Part shown: piece by piece, positions 8,240 through 17,731 of the stretch
Layout of the letters: the number at the start of each line of letters is the position of its first letter
Position numbering within the stretch: the first letter of the stretch is position 1
DNA from: Arthrobacter sp. MYb227
GTDB lineage: Bacteria > Actinomycetota > Actinomycetes > Actinomycetales > Micrococcaceae
Direction of reading: 5' to 3'
DNA: 64,000 nucleotides
Assembly: GCF_002975435.1 (NCBI RefSeq)
Contig: NZ_PCPT01000013.1
Coordinates: 1 to 64,000, forward strand
Notes under the pieces: model-generated
What the model was told of the DNA's origin: nothing
The model's database searches: none
Seen by the model: only the letters and a program-made list of their open reading frames with translations
Translations under genes and position numbers: made by a program

Positions 8240-9256
8240 ATGCGCCCAAAGGTTTTGATAGCTTCGTATCTCGCTGAGGAACTCGTTTCACAGATTCGAA
8301 GCGACGTTCCTGACGTTGAAGTGATTTATGAACCCGAGCTTTTGCCCGTACCGCGTTATTCATGTGATCACCACGGCGATCCTCGGCAACTAACCGTTGC
8401 GCAACGAGCTCGTTGGCAAGAACATCTGGACACTGCCGAAATTATGTTTGATTTTGACTGGTGGCAGCCGGAGCTCTGGCGTGAGCATTCTCCGAAGCTT
8501 AAATGGATTCAGGCATCACAAGCTGGTGTTGGCACCCGGGCGAAGGCGCTAGGCCATACAAAGGGGGAAACCCGTATCACTAGTGCGGCTGGCGTGCATG
8601 CAAAACCACTTGCCGAATTTGCCGTGGCAGGATTGTTACATTTTGTGCGTAGGATCCCCGGCCTTGAAGCCGACAAGGAAGCCCAACGCTGGGGCGGTGG
8701 ATCAACCTCAACTCTGTATGGGCGCCGTGCATTGATTATTGGCGCCGGAAGCATTGGTCGTGAAGTTGCACGGACTCTTGATTTCTTTGGTGTCACTACC
8801 GACGGGACCACTCGAAGCGAGCGAACGTTGGAGAAACCTTTTGCTCGAAGTCTCAACTTTGAGGAGCTCGAACTTGGGGACTACGACATTGTTATTCTTG
8901 CCTGCCCATTGACCGATGAAACTATCGGATTATTCTCAAGAGAGCGCATTGCAAGCATGAAACCAGGTGCCTTGTTAGTGAATTTGGCGCGTGGCCCAGT
9001 GCTTGATCAAGACGCGATTATTGAGGCATTGGAATCCGGGCATGTGGCAGGTGCCGTACTTGATGTGGCAACCCCGGAGCCGTTGCCTGTGGGTAGCCCG
9101 TTGTGGAATGCCCCGAACCTAATTCTCTCCCCACATAATGCGGCAAATGTCGATGCTGAAAACGCTCGGCTTGTAGAACTGTTTATTACTAATTTGCACC
9201 GATACCTAGCCGGAGAAACTCTAGTGAATATATACGACCCAGTAGCAGGATATTGA
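8240..9256 (+). CDS. D-2-hydroxyacid dehydrogenase (NAD-dependent)
   Basis: A 338-aa member of the D-isomer 2-hydroxyacid dehydrogenase family. Rossmann motif IIGAGSIG at about 166-173; catalytic Arg in VNLARGPVLD (R251), Glu in TPEPLP (E280) and His in SPHNAAN (H299). It probably reduces a 2-oxo acid or oxidises a D-2-hydroxy acid. Start ATG at 8240 follows AAAAGGAATC. Position next to the PaaX gene suggests a link to the aromatic pathway, for example with oxo-acid products, but the substrate cannot be read from sequence. Confidence 0.85.
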   Translation: MRPKVLIASYLAEELVSQIRSDVPDVEVIYEPELLPVPRYSCDHHGDPRQLTVAQRARWQEHLDTAEIMFDFDWWQPELWREHSPKLKWIQASQAGVGTRAKALGHTKGETRITSAAGVHAKPLAEFAVAGLLHFVRRIPGLEADKEAQRWGGGSTSTLYGRRALIIGAGSIGREVARTLDFFGVTTDGTTRSERTLEKPFARSLNFEELELGDYDIVILACPLTDETIGLFSRERIASMKPGALLVNLARGPVLDQDAIIEALESGHVAGAVLDVATPEPLPVGSPLWNAPNLILSPHNAANVDAENARLVELFITNLHRYLAGETLVNIYDPVAGY

Positions 9257-9262
9257 TTTTCC

Positions 9263-9976
9263 CTAGGCACGCGGTGTTGTAGGGCGGGCGAGACCAACGC
9301 TGAGTGAGAGTGATACCTTGTTTTGCTCAAGCAAGCCAGCTTGGGCAACGAGAACCGCGAGCTGAACCCGCGTTTGGATATGTAGCGGTTCCATTAACTT
9401 GGCAATCTGTGCCTTGACGGTTCCTTCGCTGACATGGAGGATACTTGCAATTTGGGAGTTTGTCTTGCCTTGGGCAAGCGCGATGAGTAGCCGCTTATCG
9501 CGCGGATTTGCTTGGCGCAGGAACTGCGTCTGTAGCTCGTATTTGCGAGTCGGGTGTTCGGAAAAGTTTGAAGCGTTTGCTGGCTTTGAAAAAATTTCGT
9601 TGCCAGAGACGATAAGACGAATAGCCGGGGCAAGATCTGTAGCGATAGAGCTCTTGGCTAGGTAACTATGTGCCCCTGCAGAATACGAACGGCTCATGGT
9701 TTCAATGTCATGAATAGCCGAAAATATTACAATCTTCGTAAGTGGTGCATGAGCTCGAATTCGTCGAGTGGCTTCGAGGCTCCCCACATTGGTAATGCTT
9801 GATTCCATAAGCACGATTTCGGGCTTTGCCGACACAGCGGCTTCAGCGGCGTCAGTGCCGTTCTCAGTGACCTGTTCTAGAAGAATGTCTGGACTTGCCT
9901 CAAGCATCCGTTCCAACCCCAAACGGAGGAAAGGGTCTGCGTCTGCAAGATGAACCCGGATTGGGGTGACTGGCAT
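9263..9976 (-). CDS. NarL/FixJ-type response regulator with degenerate receiver (paralog 1)
   Basis: 237 aa. N-terminal receiver-like domain (1-120) and a C-terminal LuxR-type helix-turn-helix (about 158-218, SEGTVKAQIAKLMEPL). The receiver is atypical: at the phospho-acceptor position the expected Asp is Glu (IVLMESS, E58), and the acidic pair is reduced to D12 with Ala13 (ADAD). The Ser86 and Lys108 positions are kept. Glu at this site often mimics the phosphorylated state, so the protein may work without a kinase; no histidine kinase gene is in the window. Start follows AGGAGAACA. Convergent, 6 bp from the dehydrogenase. Closely similar to the regulator at 12320-13033. Confidence 0.87.
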   Translation of the reverse strand: MPVTPIRVHLADADPFLRLGLERMLEASPDILLEQVTENGTDAAEAAVSAKPEIVLMESSITNVGSLEATRRIRAHAPLTKIVIFSAIHDIETMSRSYSAGAHSYLAKSSIATDLAPAIRLIVSGNEIFSKPANASNFSEHPTRKYELQTQFLRQANPRDKRLLIALAQGKTNSQIASILHVSEGTVKAQIAKLMEPLHIQTRVQLAVLVAQAGLLEQNKVSLSLSVGLARPTTPRA

Positions 9977-10507
9977 TGTTCTCCTGCTGATTTCTTGACA
10001 TCGCTACGTATTTGTTCTTGTCAGGCGCAGGACAGTTACTCGTCGCGCACATAAGAGCTTATCGGCTGAGCCGTCTATCGGTGATATCGAGCAGAATTTT
10101 TCACAGCCATACAATGGGTTCTCCTGCGCGTTTGAGCTTCGGTAGGCGCCGTCGGATTTTAGCCGGATAGCCGGATGGCTAGTAACACTGCTGCGTTGCA
10201 CTGATCTCGGCAAACCCCATGGAATCTATCAAACATTGAGTCAGGAAAGTTTGTACAGAACCGGGGTCACGAAAAAAATTCTGAAGAAAAATGCTGGTAA
10301 GGCTAGCTATATAGCCAAAAGAAACTACTCGCTAGTGCTCGCTTGCATGCTCGAATGGCGATAATTTCATGTAGGCACGGCGGTATGAATCGGGTCGTTT
10401 GGCAAAAGCCATGAACTGTTTGCTTTTCTATGATGATTTTTGTGTATCGAAGCGATTGCCTCAACACTCATCACTCATCCACCCGAATGCCTAAGACGGA
10501 GAATTCC
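9977..10507. other. Long intergenic region upstream of the secreted protein
   Basis: About 530 bp between the divergent regulator and secreted-protein genes. No coding sequence was recognised. It likely holds both promoters; a TGTTTGCTTTTCTATGATG stretch near 10417-10435 is a weak candidate region. The length suggests regulator sites. Confidence 0.4.
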
Positions 10508-12091
10508 TTGAACGTAAAGAACCAGTCGAAGCGAAACGGAAAGCGGAGCTTTTCGGTTTCACGTCGCCTTGTCGCAGGGGCAGTTGCATCCAGCCTCGTC
10601 ATTTTGCCCGCAACTTCCGCGTTTGCCGCACCAGCGGACAACTCTGAGGCCATTGGCCAGCTCATCGATACCAACTTGCTGAAGCAGGATCTACTTGATG
10701 CTGTAAAGAGTACTGCTGGTGATATTTCAGATCCGGGTCCAAACCAGAAGAAGCTAGCTTTGGGTGGAATTGAACTTCCACTCATCAGCAATGGCACGAA
10801 CAACGGGCTGCTGGATCTAGGTTCAGTTGGACTGTTGAGTAGCTACGCGGCTGCTCCAAATGCTCAGACCGCAAAGGCTGCCGCTGGCGTATTGGGCGAG
10901 AACGGAATCATTAAGATTGGCAGCGGAACAAGCCCGTACGACAATGCAACGATCGACTTGACACGTCTTTTGACTGGTCTTGGTGTCAGCGGTCTCTCGA
11001 ATAAAGTACTTGATGAGTTTGAGCTTTCGCTCGGTGCAGTTGCCTCGACAGCTTCGAAGTCAAATGGCAAAATCACTTCAGACTACAAGTTGGCTGATGC
11101 AGAGCTGAACATTGGCAGCCCTTTGGTTGCAAATCTCACCAAGACCCTTGGTAAATCCGTCAATGGCATCGGCAGCACATTGAATACGGCTGTTGGCACC
11201 AAGGGCGTCTTGGGTTCAGCGGTCAATGCGTTGAATGTGAACGTCAACGTGCTTGGACTCGTTAAGCTAAAAACGAGTGACGTTTCCATTGGCATTAACG
11301 GCCTAGACAAGGCTCTTGACGTTGTAGTCAAGGATGTGCTTCAGGGCACGGTCAAGGATAAGAACGGTTTGGTCAAGATTGACCTCAAGACCGGAGACAT
11401 CAACGTTGACCTGGCCAAATTAGTCAAGAACAACCCTAAAACTGGTGACCTGAATGGGCTGGCCCCAAACACCGAAGTTCTCACGGCTGCAACAATTTCA
11501 AAGATTACCGATGGTGTTGCGCAGGCTCTGGGTACCGTTGTCGCTGATTTGAACACAGCGCTTAAAAAAGCACTGAACAGTGTTGAATTGGTCATCACGG
11601 TCAAGGCAAACGCGAAGGCTCTGCTTCTGGCAAAGGTCAATGGTGACGTTGTCATTAAGAGCACGCTGGGTGGCCTTGCTGGTGTTAAGGGTGCCGCTGC
11701 TCCAAAGGCTACAACTACTTTGACAGTGAAGGTCCTTGGGATCAAGCTTTCCGTCGGCAAGATCGTTGAACCGATTCTGAATGCGGTGCTGAAACTTGTT
11801 AAGGCTCCGGCCGGACTGCTGCTCAATGACGTGCTTGGCTCTGTAGAGCCGACCCTCACTAAGGTGGTAAACCCGGTTCTGAAGACACTTGATCCGGTTC
11901 TGGAAAAGGTAATTTCCAAGGCTCTCAAGGTGACAATCAATGAGCAAAAAAACCCGAAGGCAACTGATAATGAATCCTTCACCGTAAGTGCAGTAACCGT
12001 TACTTTGCTTCCAAACGCCAATACCTCGAACACCGCTAAGGTTTCGCTAGCGACCTCGACAGTTCGTGCGAAAGACAACGCTTCCAAGTAA
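10508..12091 (+). CDS. Secreted choice-of-anchor-like protein
   Basis: 527 aa from a TTG start at 10508, chosen because GACGGAG lies 6 nt upstream and gives a normal signal peptide: basic start (NVKNQSKRNGKRSF), a hydrophobic core and cleavage after TSAFA near residue 40. An upstream ATG at 10487 lacks an RBS. The mature protein is rich in Leu, Val, Asn and Lys with repeated amphipathic segments and no Cys. It resembles actinobacterial choice-of-anchor G surface proteins (start SEAIGQLIDTNLL), but no LPxTG motif or C-terminal membrane anchor is present; it ends in a Lys/Ser-rich tail. Function unknown. Flanked by two paralogous regulators, so probably their target. Confidence 0.75.
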   Translation: MNVKNQSKRNGKRSFSVSRRLVAGAVASSLVILPATSAFAAPADNSEAIGQLIDTNLLKQDLLDAVKSTAGDISDPGPNQKKLALGGIELPLISNGTNNGLLDLGSVGLLSSYAAAPNAQTAKAAAGVLGENGIIKIGSGTSPYDNATIDLTRLLTGLGVSGLSNKVLDEFELSLGAVASTASKSNGKITSDYKLADAELNIGSPLVANLTKTLGKSVNGIGSTLNTAVGTKGVLGSAVNALNVNVNVLGLVKLKTSDVSIGINGLDKALDVVVKDVLQGTVKDKNGLVKIDLKTGDINVDLAKLVKNNPKTGDLNGLAPNTEVLTAATISKITDGVAQALGTVVADLNTALKKALNSVELVITVKANAKALLLAKVNGDVVIKSTLGGLAGVKGAAAPKATTTLTVKVLGIKLSVGKIVEPILNAVLKLVKAPAGLLLNDVLGSVEPTLTKVVNPVLKTLDPVLEKVISKALKVTINEQKNPKATDNESFTVSAVTVTLLPNANTSNTAKVSLATSTVRAKDNASK

Positions 12092-12223
12092 CCGCCGATA
12101 GAAGATATTGAGCGGGGCATAAGTCTTGTGGTGTCCTCCGGAGTTCTCATCCAAAATACCTAAGGTAGCCGCATGAGATATACCGCTAGGCGCTAGTACT
12201 CGCAATATTCTTTATGGTTGAAC

Positions 12224-12274
12224 AAAGCCCATGGGCCGGTCTATATCGAGTCGATTGACCGGCCCATGGGCTTT
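12224..12274. terminator. Bidirectional terminator
   Basis: A perfect 18-bp stem (AAAGCCCATGGGCCGGTC at 12224-12241, right arm 12257-12274) followed by TT. It is placed between the convergent secreted-protein and second regulator genes and can serve both. Confidence 0.85.
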
Positions 12275-12319
12275 TAACTATTTTTACTGAGACTCGTTCG
12301 CACGCGTGCTCGAGACTGG

Positions 12320-13033
12320 CTACGCTCGGTGCATGGACTGCCGCTTTGGCCCGGCAGTCAGCGGAATTGTGGGTCTAATTTCTTCAAGTAGACCGGCCTG
12401 TACAACAAGGACTGCTAGCTGGACACGATTTTTTACGTTTAGAGGCTCCATGATTTTTGCCAGTTGAGCCTTGACCGTCCCCTCACTGACGTGGAGCAGC
12501 GACGCAATTTGAGTGTTCGTGTATCCCCTGGCCAATGAGTTCAGCAGCCTTCTGTCCCTTGGACTGGTCTGTCGCAGCAGCTGGGACTGCAACTCATAGT
12601 TGCTCACGGTATTTAGGGGGAATCGTTCGGCATCTGCGGGCTTGGAAAATATCATGTTTCCGGCGTTGATCATTCGCAGAGCCGCGCCAAGATCGGTTGA
12701 AACGGAGCTTTTGGATAGATAACTGCATGCGCCCGCGGAATGTGCCCGGGTCATGGTCTCTAGATCGTGAACTGACGAAAGCATAACTACTTTGGTATTG
12801 GGCGACGCTAAAATAATCCGTCGAGTCGCTTCCATGCTGCAGACGTTATTGATGGTTGATTCCATCAGTACAACGTCTGGTTTCTCTTGCTTGGCCAATT
12901 GGATAGCGTCGTTACCGTTACTTGTAACTTCTTCAAGGCAAACATCAGGAGTCGCGGTAAGCAGGCTTTCCAAGCCTAAACGAAGAAAATAGTCAGAGTC
13001 GGCAAGGTGCACTCTGATTTGGGGCAACGTCAT
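12320..13033 (-). CDS. NarL/FixJ-type response regulator with degenerate receiver (paralog 2)
   Basis: 237 aa, the same length as the regulator at 9263-9976 and closely similar along its whole length (RVHLAD.D.FLRLGLE, HVSEGTVKAQ.AK.MEPL), so a gene duplicate. It shares the unusual receiver: Glu58 (VVLMEST) at the phosphorylation site and Ser13 in place of the second acidic residue (ADSD). LuxR-type DNA-binding domain at about 158-218. RBS GTAGGAGAACC before the ATG. Together the two copies bracket the secreted-protein gene, suggesting a local switch that does not need a sensor kinase. Confidence 0.87.
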   Translation of the reverse strand: MTLPQIRVHLADSDYFLRLGLESLLTATPDVCLEEVTSNGNDAIQLAKQEKPDVVLMESTINNVCSMEATRRIILASPNTKVVMLSSVHDLETMTRAHSAGACSYLSKSSVSTDLGAALRMINAGNMIFSKPADAERFPLNTVSNYELQSQLLRQTSPRDRRLLNSLARGYTNTQIASLLHVSEGTVKAQLAKIMEPLNVKNRVQLAVLVVQAGLLEEIRPTIPLTAGPKRQSMHRA

Positions 13034-14153
13034 GGTTCTCCTACTGAAAATGTGATGCTGTCATTGCAAGTGAACTTGGCAGTGCATATCACCGCGTTGT
13101 GCCCCAAAACTTTACAAATCGATGTATGCACTTTCCATAGTAGCCATAAAAACTAGCTAGTTGGCGAACGGTGATGGGTTTTCTGTCATTTTCGCGTAAG
13201 AAAGCACTCAATAGATATAGGCAAGTGGCTATCATCTATGCCTTCTGACGGAAGTCTACGCGCTCGGTGCAGAACATTTACTAGTGATTTTCCCAGTAAC
13301 TGGAGTATTCCCACTGTTCTAGCCTGAGCATTGAATGTTCGTAGGTTTGGGATACAAGCCAGTTCTCAACAACGTCATCCAACTGATAACGACTGAGGGG
13401 CTCTCCTTCATGGTGTAGCCACCGTTCTCGCAACTCAGATCATAATCGGAGCAATTTAATCCGTGACAGCGTCGGCATAAAATCGTACCCGGGGATTTCG
13501 TTACAAACCAACGGCTTGTGCTGAGTGCAACACACAGATGCAATCGGCCCGTGCAGACGTCCCGCCGGTTCCAAGAACATCCTCAACAACAGTCGCTTCA
13601 GCACGAGTTTGCAGCATCAGCCTCACACCGTTTTTCTTACTCGCCATTGGCAATGCTGATTCACCCACGAATTGCTAGGAAGCAACAGGCTACCTTTCCG
13701 AGCTTTCAAAGACTCGATAGGTGGCTCTGAATGGCAACATGGGCGGCTCTCAAGAAGCCAAATATTCGATGAATTGAGAACGAGTATCCAATCAGACCAA
13801 CACGTTTCCCAAAACAGTTTATGAAAACGCAGTGAAACCAGCACCTCATCATGAGAGGACGTCTTAGATCTAATCTGGAATATTTCGTTCTCAACGGTAA
13901 TCAGCTCGACTAAGAAATGTGAGCAGGCATTACAGGAGCTCTAGCGGATCGGCGAGATCTTGGCCTTGAAATCCACAGATGAGAGGAACAACGTTTGATG
14001 GAAAACATCAGCAGAGGCTGAGTTGTTTTTGTGGGAACAGAATCTACCCCGACTACGCGCCTACCCCGTGGATCGGCGCTAGCTGACACCTATCACCCAA
14101 TACGAGGGAAGAGTCTGAGCAGGATGTAGCTAGCGGATTTCGGCTGAAACGAC
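13034..14153. other. 1.1-kb stretch without a recognisable gene
   Basis: Only short unrelated reading frames occur, none with a convincing RBS or family pattern. The left end should hold the promoter of the second regulator gene. The rest looks like decayed DNA next to an IS5 remnant. Confidence 0.5.
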
Positions 14154-14156
14154 TTA

Positions 14157-15161
14157 GAAATTCCGCCAGTAGGCACTTAGCCCGGAGCTACCCATGAGCA
14201 ATCTCCGTCATTAATCCGAGGACCAACGTCATTAAAGTGCAAGGCAGGCACGAGCCTATGTTAAAAATGTTTTCGACCAAGAAAACGTTTTATCAGGAGC
14301 ATCGTCCCTGCCCTTCCATCTTTCCTTATGGAACCCCTCCGGAACCAATTCAAAGACCTCATTCCGAAGGTCGAAGACCATCATCCCTGGGGCTGTCACC
14401 GGCCGCGGATCAGCGATCGGCTGGTCTTTGAAAAACTCATCCAAGTCCTCGTCCTCGGCGCGCCTACGAAAAGATCAGTGACAACACCTGTCCTGCAACC
14501 ACGATCCGACGACGCCGAGATGAATGGATCACCGCCGGAATCTTTGCCGATCTAGAACAAATTTGCCTCGAAGCCTATGACCGCATCGTGGGCCTAGAAC
14601 TAGAAAATCTCACCGTGGATGGATGTATCGTCAAGGCACCCTGCGGCGGTGAAGTAGCCGGAAAATCCCCGGTAGACCGCGGCAAACTAGGAACCAAACG
14701 TTCCATGCTCACCGATGGCAAGGCATCCCTCTTGGCTGTATCGCAGCACCAGCTAACCGACATGATTCACCACTTTTACGACCCACCCTCGAAAAGCTCT
14801 CCCGCTTTGGATTCCACCGGCCACCCCAGATCACCGTGCACCTAGACGCCGGCTACGACAGCACCAAAACCCGCGATCTGTTAACCGAACTCGGTTGTGA
14901 ATGGGAGATCAGTGAACACGGCGAACCGCTCCAAGCCGGAGCGCGGTGGGTCGTGGAACGCACCAACTCATGGCACAACCGCGGATTCAAGAAGCTGCTG
15001 ATCTGTACCGAGCGAAAAGTCCGTGTCATCGACGCCATGATCAGCCTCGCCAACAGCATCATCGTTCTACGACGGCTCATCCGCGAAGCCTGGTACACCC
15101 ACCGCTGGGACACCCGACCCACACGAAAACCCTAAGCAACGCTCCCTATTGGTGGAATTTC
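14157..15161 (+). mobile_element. IS5-family element, 1005 bp, with inverted repeats and TTA target duplication
   Basis: Terminal inverted repeats GAAATTCCGCCAGTAGG (14157-14173) and the complement at 15145-15161 match at 15 of 17 positions. A TTA (in CTTAG) flanks both ends (14154-14156, 15162-15164), as expected for IS5-group elements that duplicate TNA targets. The element encloses a broken transposase gene. Confidence 0.8.
14328..15135 (+). pseudogene. IS5-family transposase, frameshifted
   Basis: The reading frame is broken into at least three parts: start MEPLRNQFKDLIPKVEDHHP, middle LENLTVDGCIVKAPCGGEVAGKSP with DRGKLGTKRS, and C-terminus HLDAGYDSTKTRDLLTELG followed by RWVVERTNSWHNRGFKKLL. 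Asp residues in VDG and DAGYDS and the Glu of VERT correspond to the DDE triad. Frameshifts lie near 14470-14560 and 14790-14840. Not expected to be functional. Confidence 0.85.
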
Positions 15162-15306
15162 TTAGATTAAATTGCGTTGCAAAATTTAGGACTACTTTGC
15201 TCCGTCTTTTCAGCCAAGACGTTAGGGAAAGCTAGGGGTGAATCCGACTTGTTGTGGCAGGAATTCTTATCGAAGCCCGCGCGCGCCTGAATATTTCGTT
15301 AAACAG

Positions 15307-15348
15307 GTTGGTCTCCATACTCAGAGCAACCTGAGCATGGAGACCAAC
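15307..15348. terminator. Hairpin terminator of Tat-type protein gene
   Basis: An 18-bp stem with one G-T position (15307-15324 with 15331-15348) and a 6-nt loop, starting 18 bp beyond the stop of the minus-strand gene. Only a weak T run follows. Confidence 0.7.
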
Positions 15349-15366
15349 TCGGAAAATCTCAGTCTG

Positions 15367-15855
15367 TTAGCCTTCGCGGATGGTAAGAACCTTCGCATCT
15401 TCGAACGGAGCAAACGGCCCATAACCAACAGAGGTAATTACAGCACCGACTGGGCCCGTGACCATGAAGTTAATTCTCGGCTTCCCAGGGAAATCTGCGA
15501 TTACATCTGCGGTAATTCGCCCATCCGCGTGAGTCTGAACATTGATGAATCCTGGGTAGGAGTTGACCTTGAGCGTCACACCTTCTGGTGGTGTGATTAC
15601 GATCGTGAAGCCTGCAGGGACAGTTGCGTCTTCACCGTCGGCGCTCTGCCCATTGACGGTGAAGAAAGCGTTGTTTCCGCTGCCAACTGAGGCGGAGCCT
15701 CCAACTGACCAGTCGTAGAAGACCGGAGTCTCAACTTCGCCACTTGCTGCGGCGGAAGGTGCAGCGACTGCAAGTGCAACTACCGGGACAGACCACGCGG
15801 CGCCCTTGACGAGGGTACGTCGATTTGTTGAACCTTTTGAAATGTTTTCGAACAT
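15367..15855 (-). CDS. Small Tat-type secreted protein of unknown function (A)
   Basis: 162 aa from ATG 15855 (MFENISKGSTNRRTLVKG). The N-terminus has a twin-arginine signal: NRRTLVKGAAWSVP, then a hydrophobic Ala/Val run and a likely cleavage after SAAASG. An upstream in-frame ATG would place about 25 extra residues before the signal and is less likely. The mature part (about 125 aa) is Gly/Val/Thr-rich and probably beta-sheet. No family recognised. Signal peptide almost identical in pattern to the protein at 19167-19673; the tat genes lie at 52.6-54.4 kb. A very AT-rich segment lies upstream. Confidence 0.7.
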   Translation of the reverse strand: MFENISKGSTNRRTLVKGAAWSVPVVALAVAAPSAAASGEVETPVFYDWSVGGSASVGSGNNAFFTVNGQSADGEDATVPAGFTIVITPPEGVTLKVNSYPGFINVQTHADGRITADVIADFPGKPRINFMVTGPVGAVITSVGYGPFAPFEDAKVLTIREG

Positions 15856-15983
15856 TGAAGACCCCAAAGCTTTCGTGACGAGTAGATATTCAGACGACAA
15901 ATTGATTCGGCTACATCCTGCCATGCCCACACTTCAGCGAAATAGGCTAGAAAATCTAGGTCAAGTTCACTGAGCAAGCACCA

Positions 15984-16075
15984 TGAATTATGAGATTTCT
16001 AATATAGTAAAGTTTCTTGAATAAAAATAAAGAAATTTATTTAAAAATAAAATACAAATTAACTTCAGTTTGTTG
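15984..16075. promoter_or_regulatory. Very AT-rich segment upstream of secreted-protein gene
   Basis: About 90 bp of almost pure A/T with several runs of A or T, sharply unlike the surrounding DNA. It sits 130-220 bp upstream of the Tat-type protein start and may carry an UP-like promoter element or a binding zone for an Lsr2-type silencer. Direct function not shown by sequence. Confidence 0.35.
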
Positions 16076-16645
16076 ACCTGCTCAAAGATGGGTGACTTGT
16101 CACGAGATGTTTCCGAGTAAACAGGCACTTGGAGAGGTTTTTCGGTGCGCGGCAGCCGCTCCGTGGTTCTACGGGGCTGCAACGAAGAGCGTCTTCTCCA
16201 TCTAAGGTCATGCGGCAGCAGCCGGCTGTTTCAATAGGTCTGAGTTCACCCTAGGTGCGGTCGGTGCAAACACAGTGCTCGGGAGGCGTATGATCGCCGT
16301 AGTTGGTGCGATCTTCTGATGGGTTCAAGAACTTGAGATGAGGGGGGTACGTGCACTATTCGTGAATATCTGAGGGACCAGGCCCCTCATGATCACTTTG
16401 CAGGATTTCCACAATGCTCGAGGGTTTAGCCACTCTACGCTGTTGCGCTTGGCGGATATCGGCTGGGCGTGTGATTGTCCGATCAAGTGGCCTCAGCCTA
16501 CATTTGAAGGTGTCGACGGAACGTAGTGCCGCGTGCCTTATGTGAGCATGTTCGTAATGTTTGATTGGCTATGCATAATACAATCATAATCACGGAGCCT
16601 TGTGCGATCTTGAGTGTTTTATTGAAGGCGACTAATAGATGTCGG
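16076..16645. other. 570-bp stretch without a gene
   Basis: No coding sequence was recognised. A short hairpin (GCAGCC with GGCTGC, inner CCGT with ACGG) lies at 16152-16180; its role is unknown. The rest is probably degenerate DNA next to ISAs1 debris. Confidence 0.4.
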
Positions 16646-17400
16646 TTATTCACCGTCTTCTGGCCGAGTTGGTGGGCTGGTTAGTGTGTGCTCGAGTGGT
16701 TCCAAGAAGGGTGAATCTTGAATTCGTTTCCCATTTGAATATCGAGCTGGAGGAGGCAATACCACTCGAAGTTCGACATTGATTGAAGGATAACTCGTCA
16801 CGAATCGTCGACTTTGATACCTGTGACCAAAGCATCCGAGCAGAATGACGGAAGCACTTCGTAGGATAGCCACTGCCCGTTGTGTTTGTCCGCCGCGCGC
16901 CCAGTGTTTGTCCTCTTGAAATAGAACAGCGAGTCGCCAGTGGAGGCCGCGTTCGATACCCAAGTAGCTTCGAGCTCGGCTTGCCATTTGGGGAAGACGC
17001 GCCTAATAAGTAGGTAATGACGTGACTGCTGAGACAATTTCCAGATGCCACGGTTTGGTGTTTAGGGGCCGTGAACTTGAATGTGATTTGCGTGGCTTGG
17101 AGTGCGTCGGGAAACTAGATCTCTGGGCTCAGCCTGGCACAATTGATGCTGCGGATGATCTGTCTGCTGGTAGTAGGCCGTGGCTCTGGCTCGATGCCCG
17201 GTTGGAACCTGCTGCCAGTGAGCATGTGGCAAACGGTTTCAATAGTGTGGGCTGGTTGACTTTCAATGTGAAGATGTAGTGCGCACCACGCCCTGCGAGA
17301 ATGTGGACATAATCTGCCTGCGGATGCAGCGCTTCGGCATTGGCCACAACTGCAGCGCCTGACATAGCTGATCAAGGAGTCCTTCGGAATGGATGAGCCA
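16646..17400 (-). pseudogene. ISAs1-family transposase remnant (minus strand)
   Basis: Frameshifted pieces of an ISAs1 transposase read on the minus strand. The segment near 17130-17365 encodes ALHPQADYVHILAGRGAHYI and LKVNQPTLL, matching ARYLAQRGAHYVFTVKANQP of the better copy at 33-34 kb. Near 16750-16960 the typical C-terminal LGIERGLHW and FQEDKHW pieces remain. Many stops and frameshifts; clearly dead. Confidence 0.7.
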
Positions 17401-17439
17401 TTTTGGGCGCTCCGTTACATCAGGGGTGTGAGGTTCGGA

Positions 17440-17600
17440 GGAGACTGCAACGGGATGCACAGCGGCAATACACTATATTTCCTCACGTCACTCACCAGGC
17501 GGCCATAGCAGTACTCCGATTGCCAAGGAAACCCAACATCGCCGAAACCGCTCGAGCCAACCACATCAATCCCGAACTGACTCACAGCTACCTAAAATGA
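17440..17600 (+). pseudogene. ISAs1-family transposase C-terminal fragment (plus strand)
   Basis: The plus strand encodes AIAVLRLPRKPNIAETARAN and HINPELTHSYLK before a stop at 17600, resembling the end of ISAs1-type transposases (LRNLAI..LRLAGH.NIA). Opposite orientation to the fragment just before it, so two separate copies decayed here. Confidence 0.55.
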
Positions 17601-17731
17601 ATGGGAGGCCGTAAGCGGACTACCCAACGGCCCTGCTTCGATGGTAATCGATCGAGGTCCGAAAGATCACGGTAAGAGACCACATCAGTGAGCGATTCGG
17701 AGAGGAGCTGGGATACAAGCATAATGAATCT

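Noticed and set aside
11341-12150. 269-codon minus-strand frame
   Set aside because: Antisense to the secreted protein gene; the repetitive composition of the real gene creates it.
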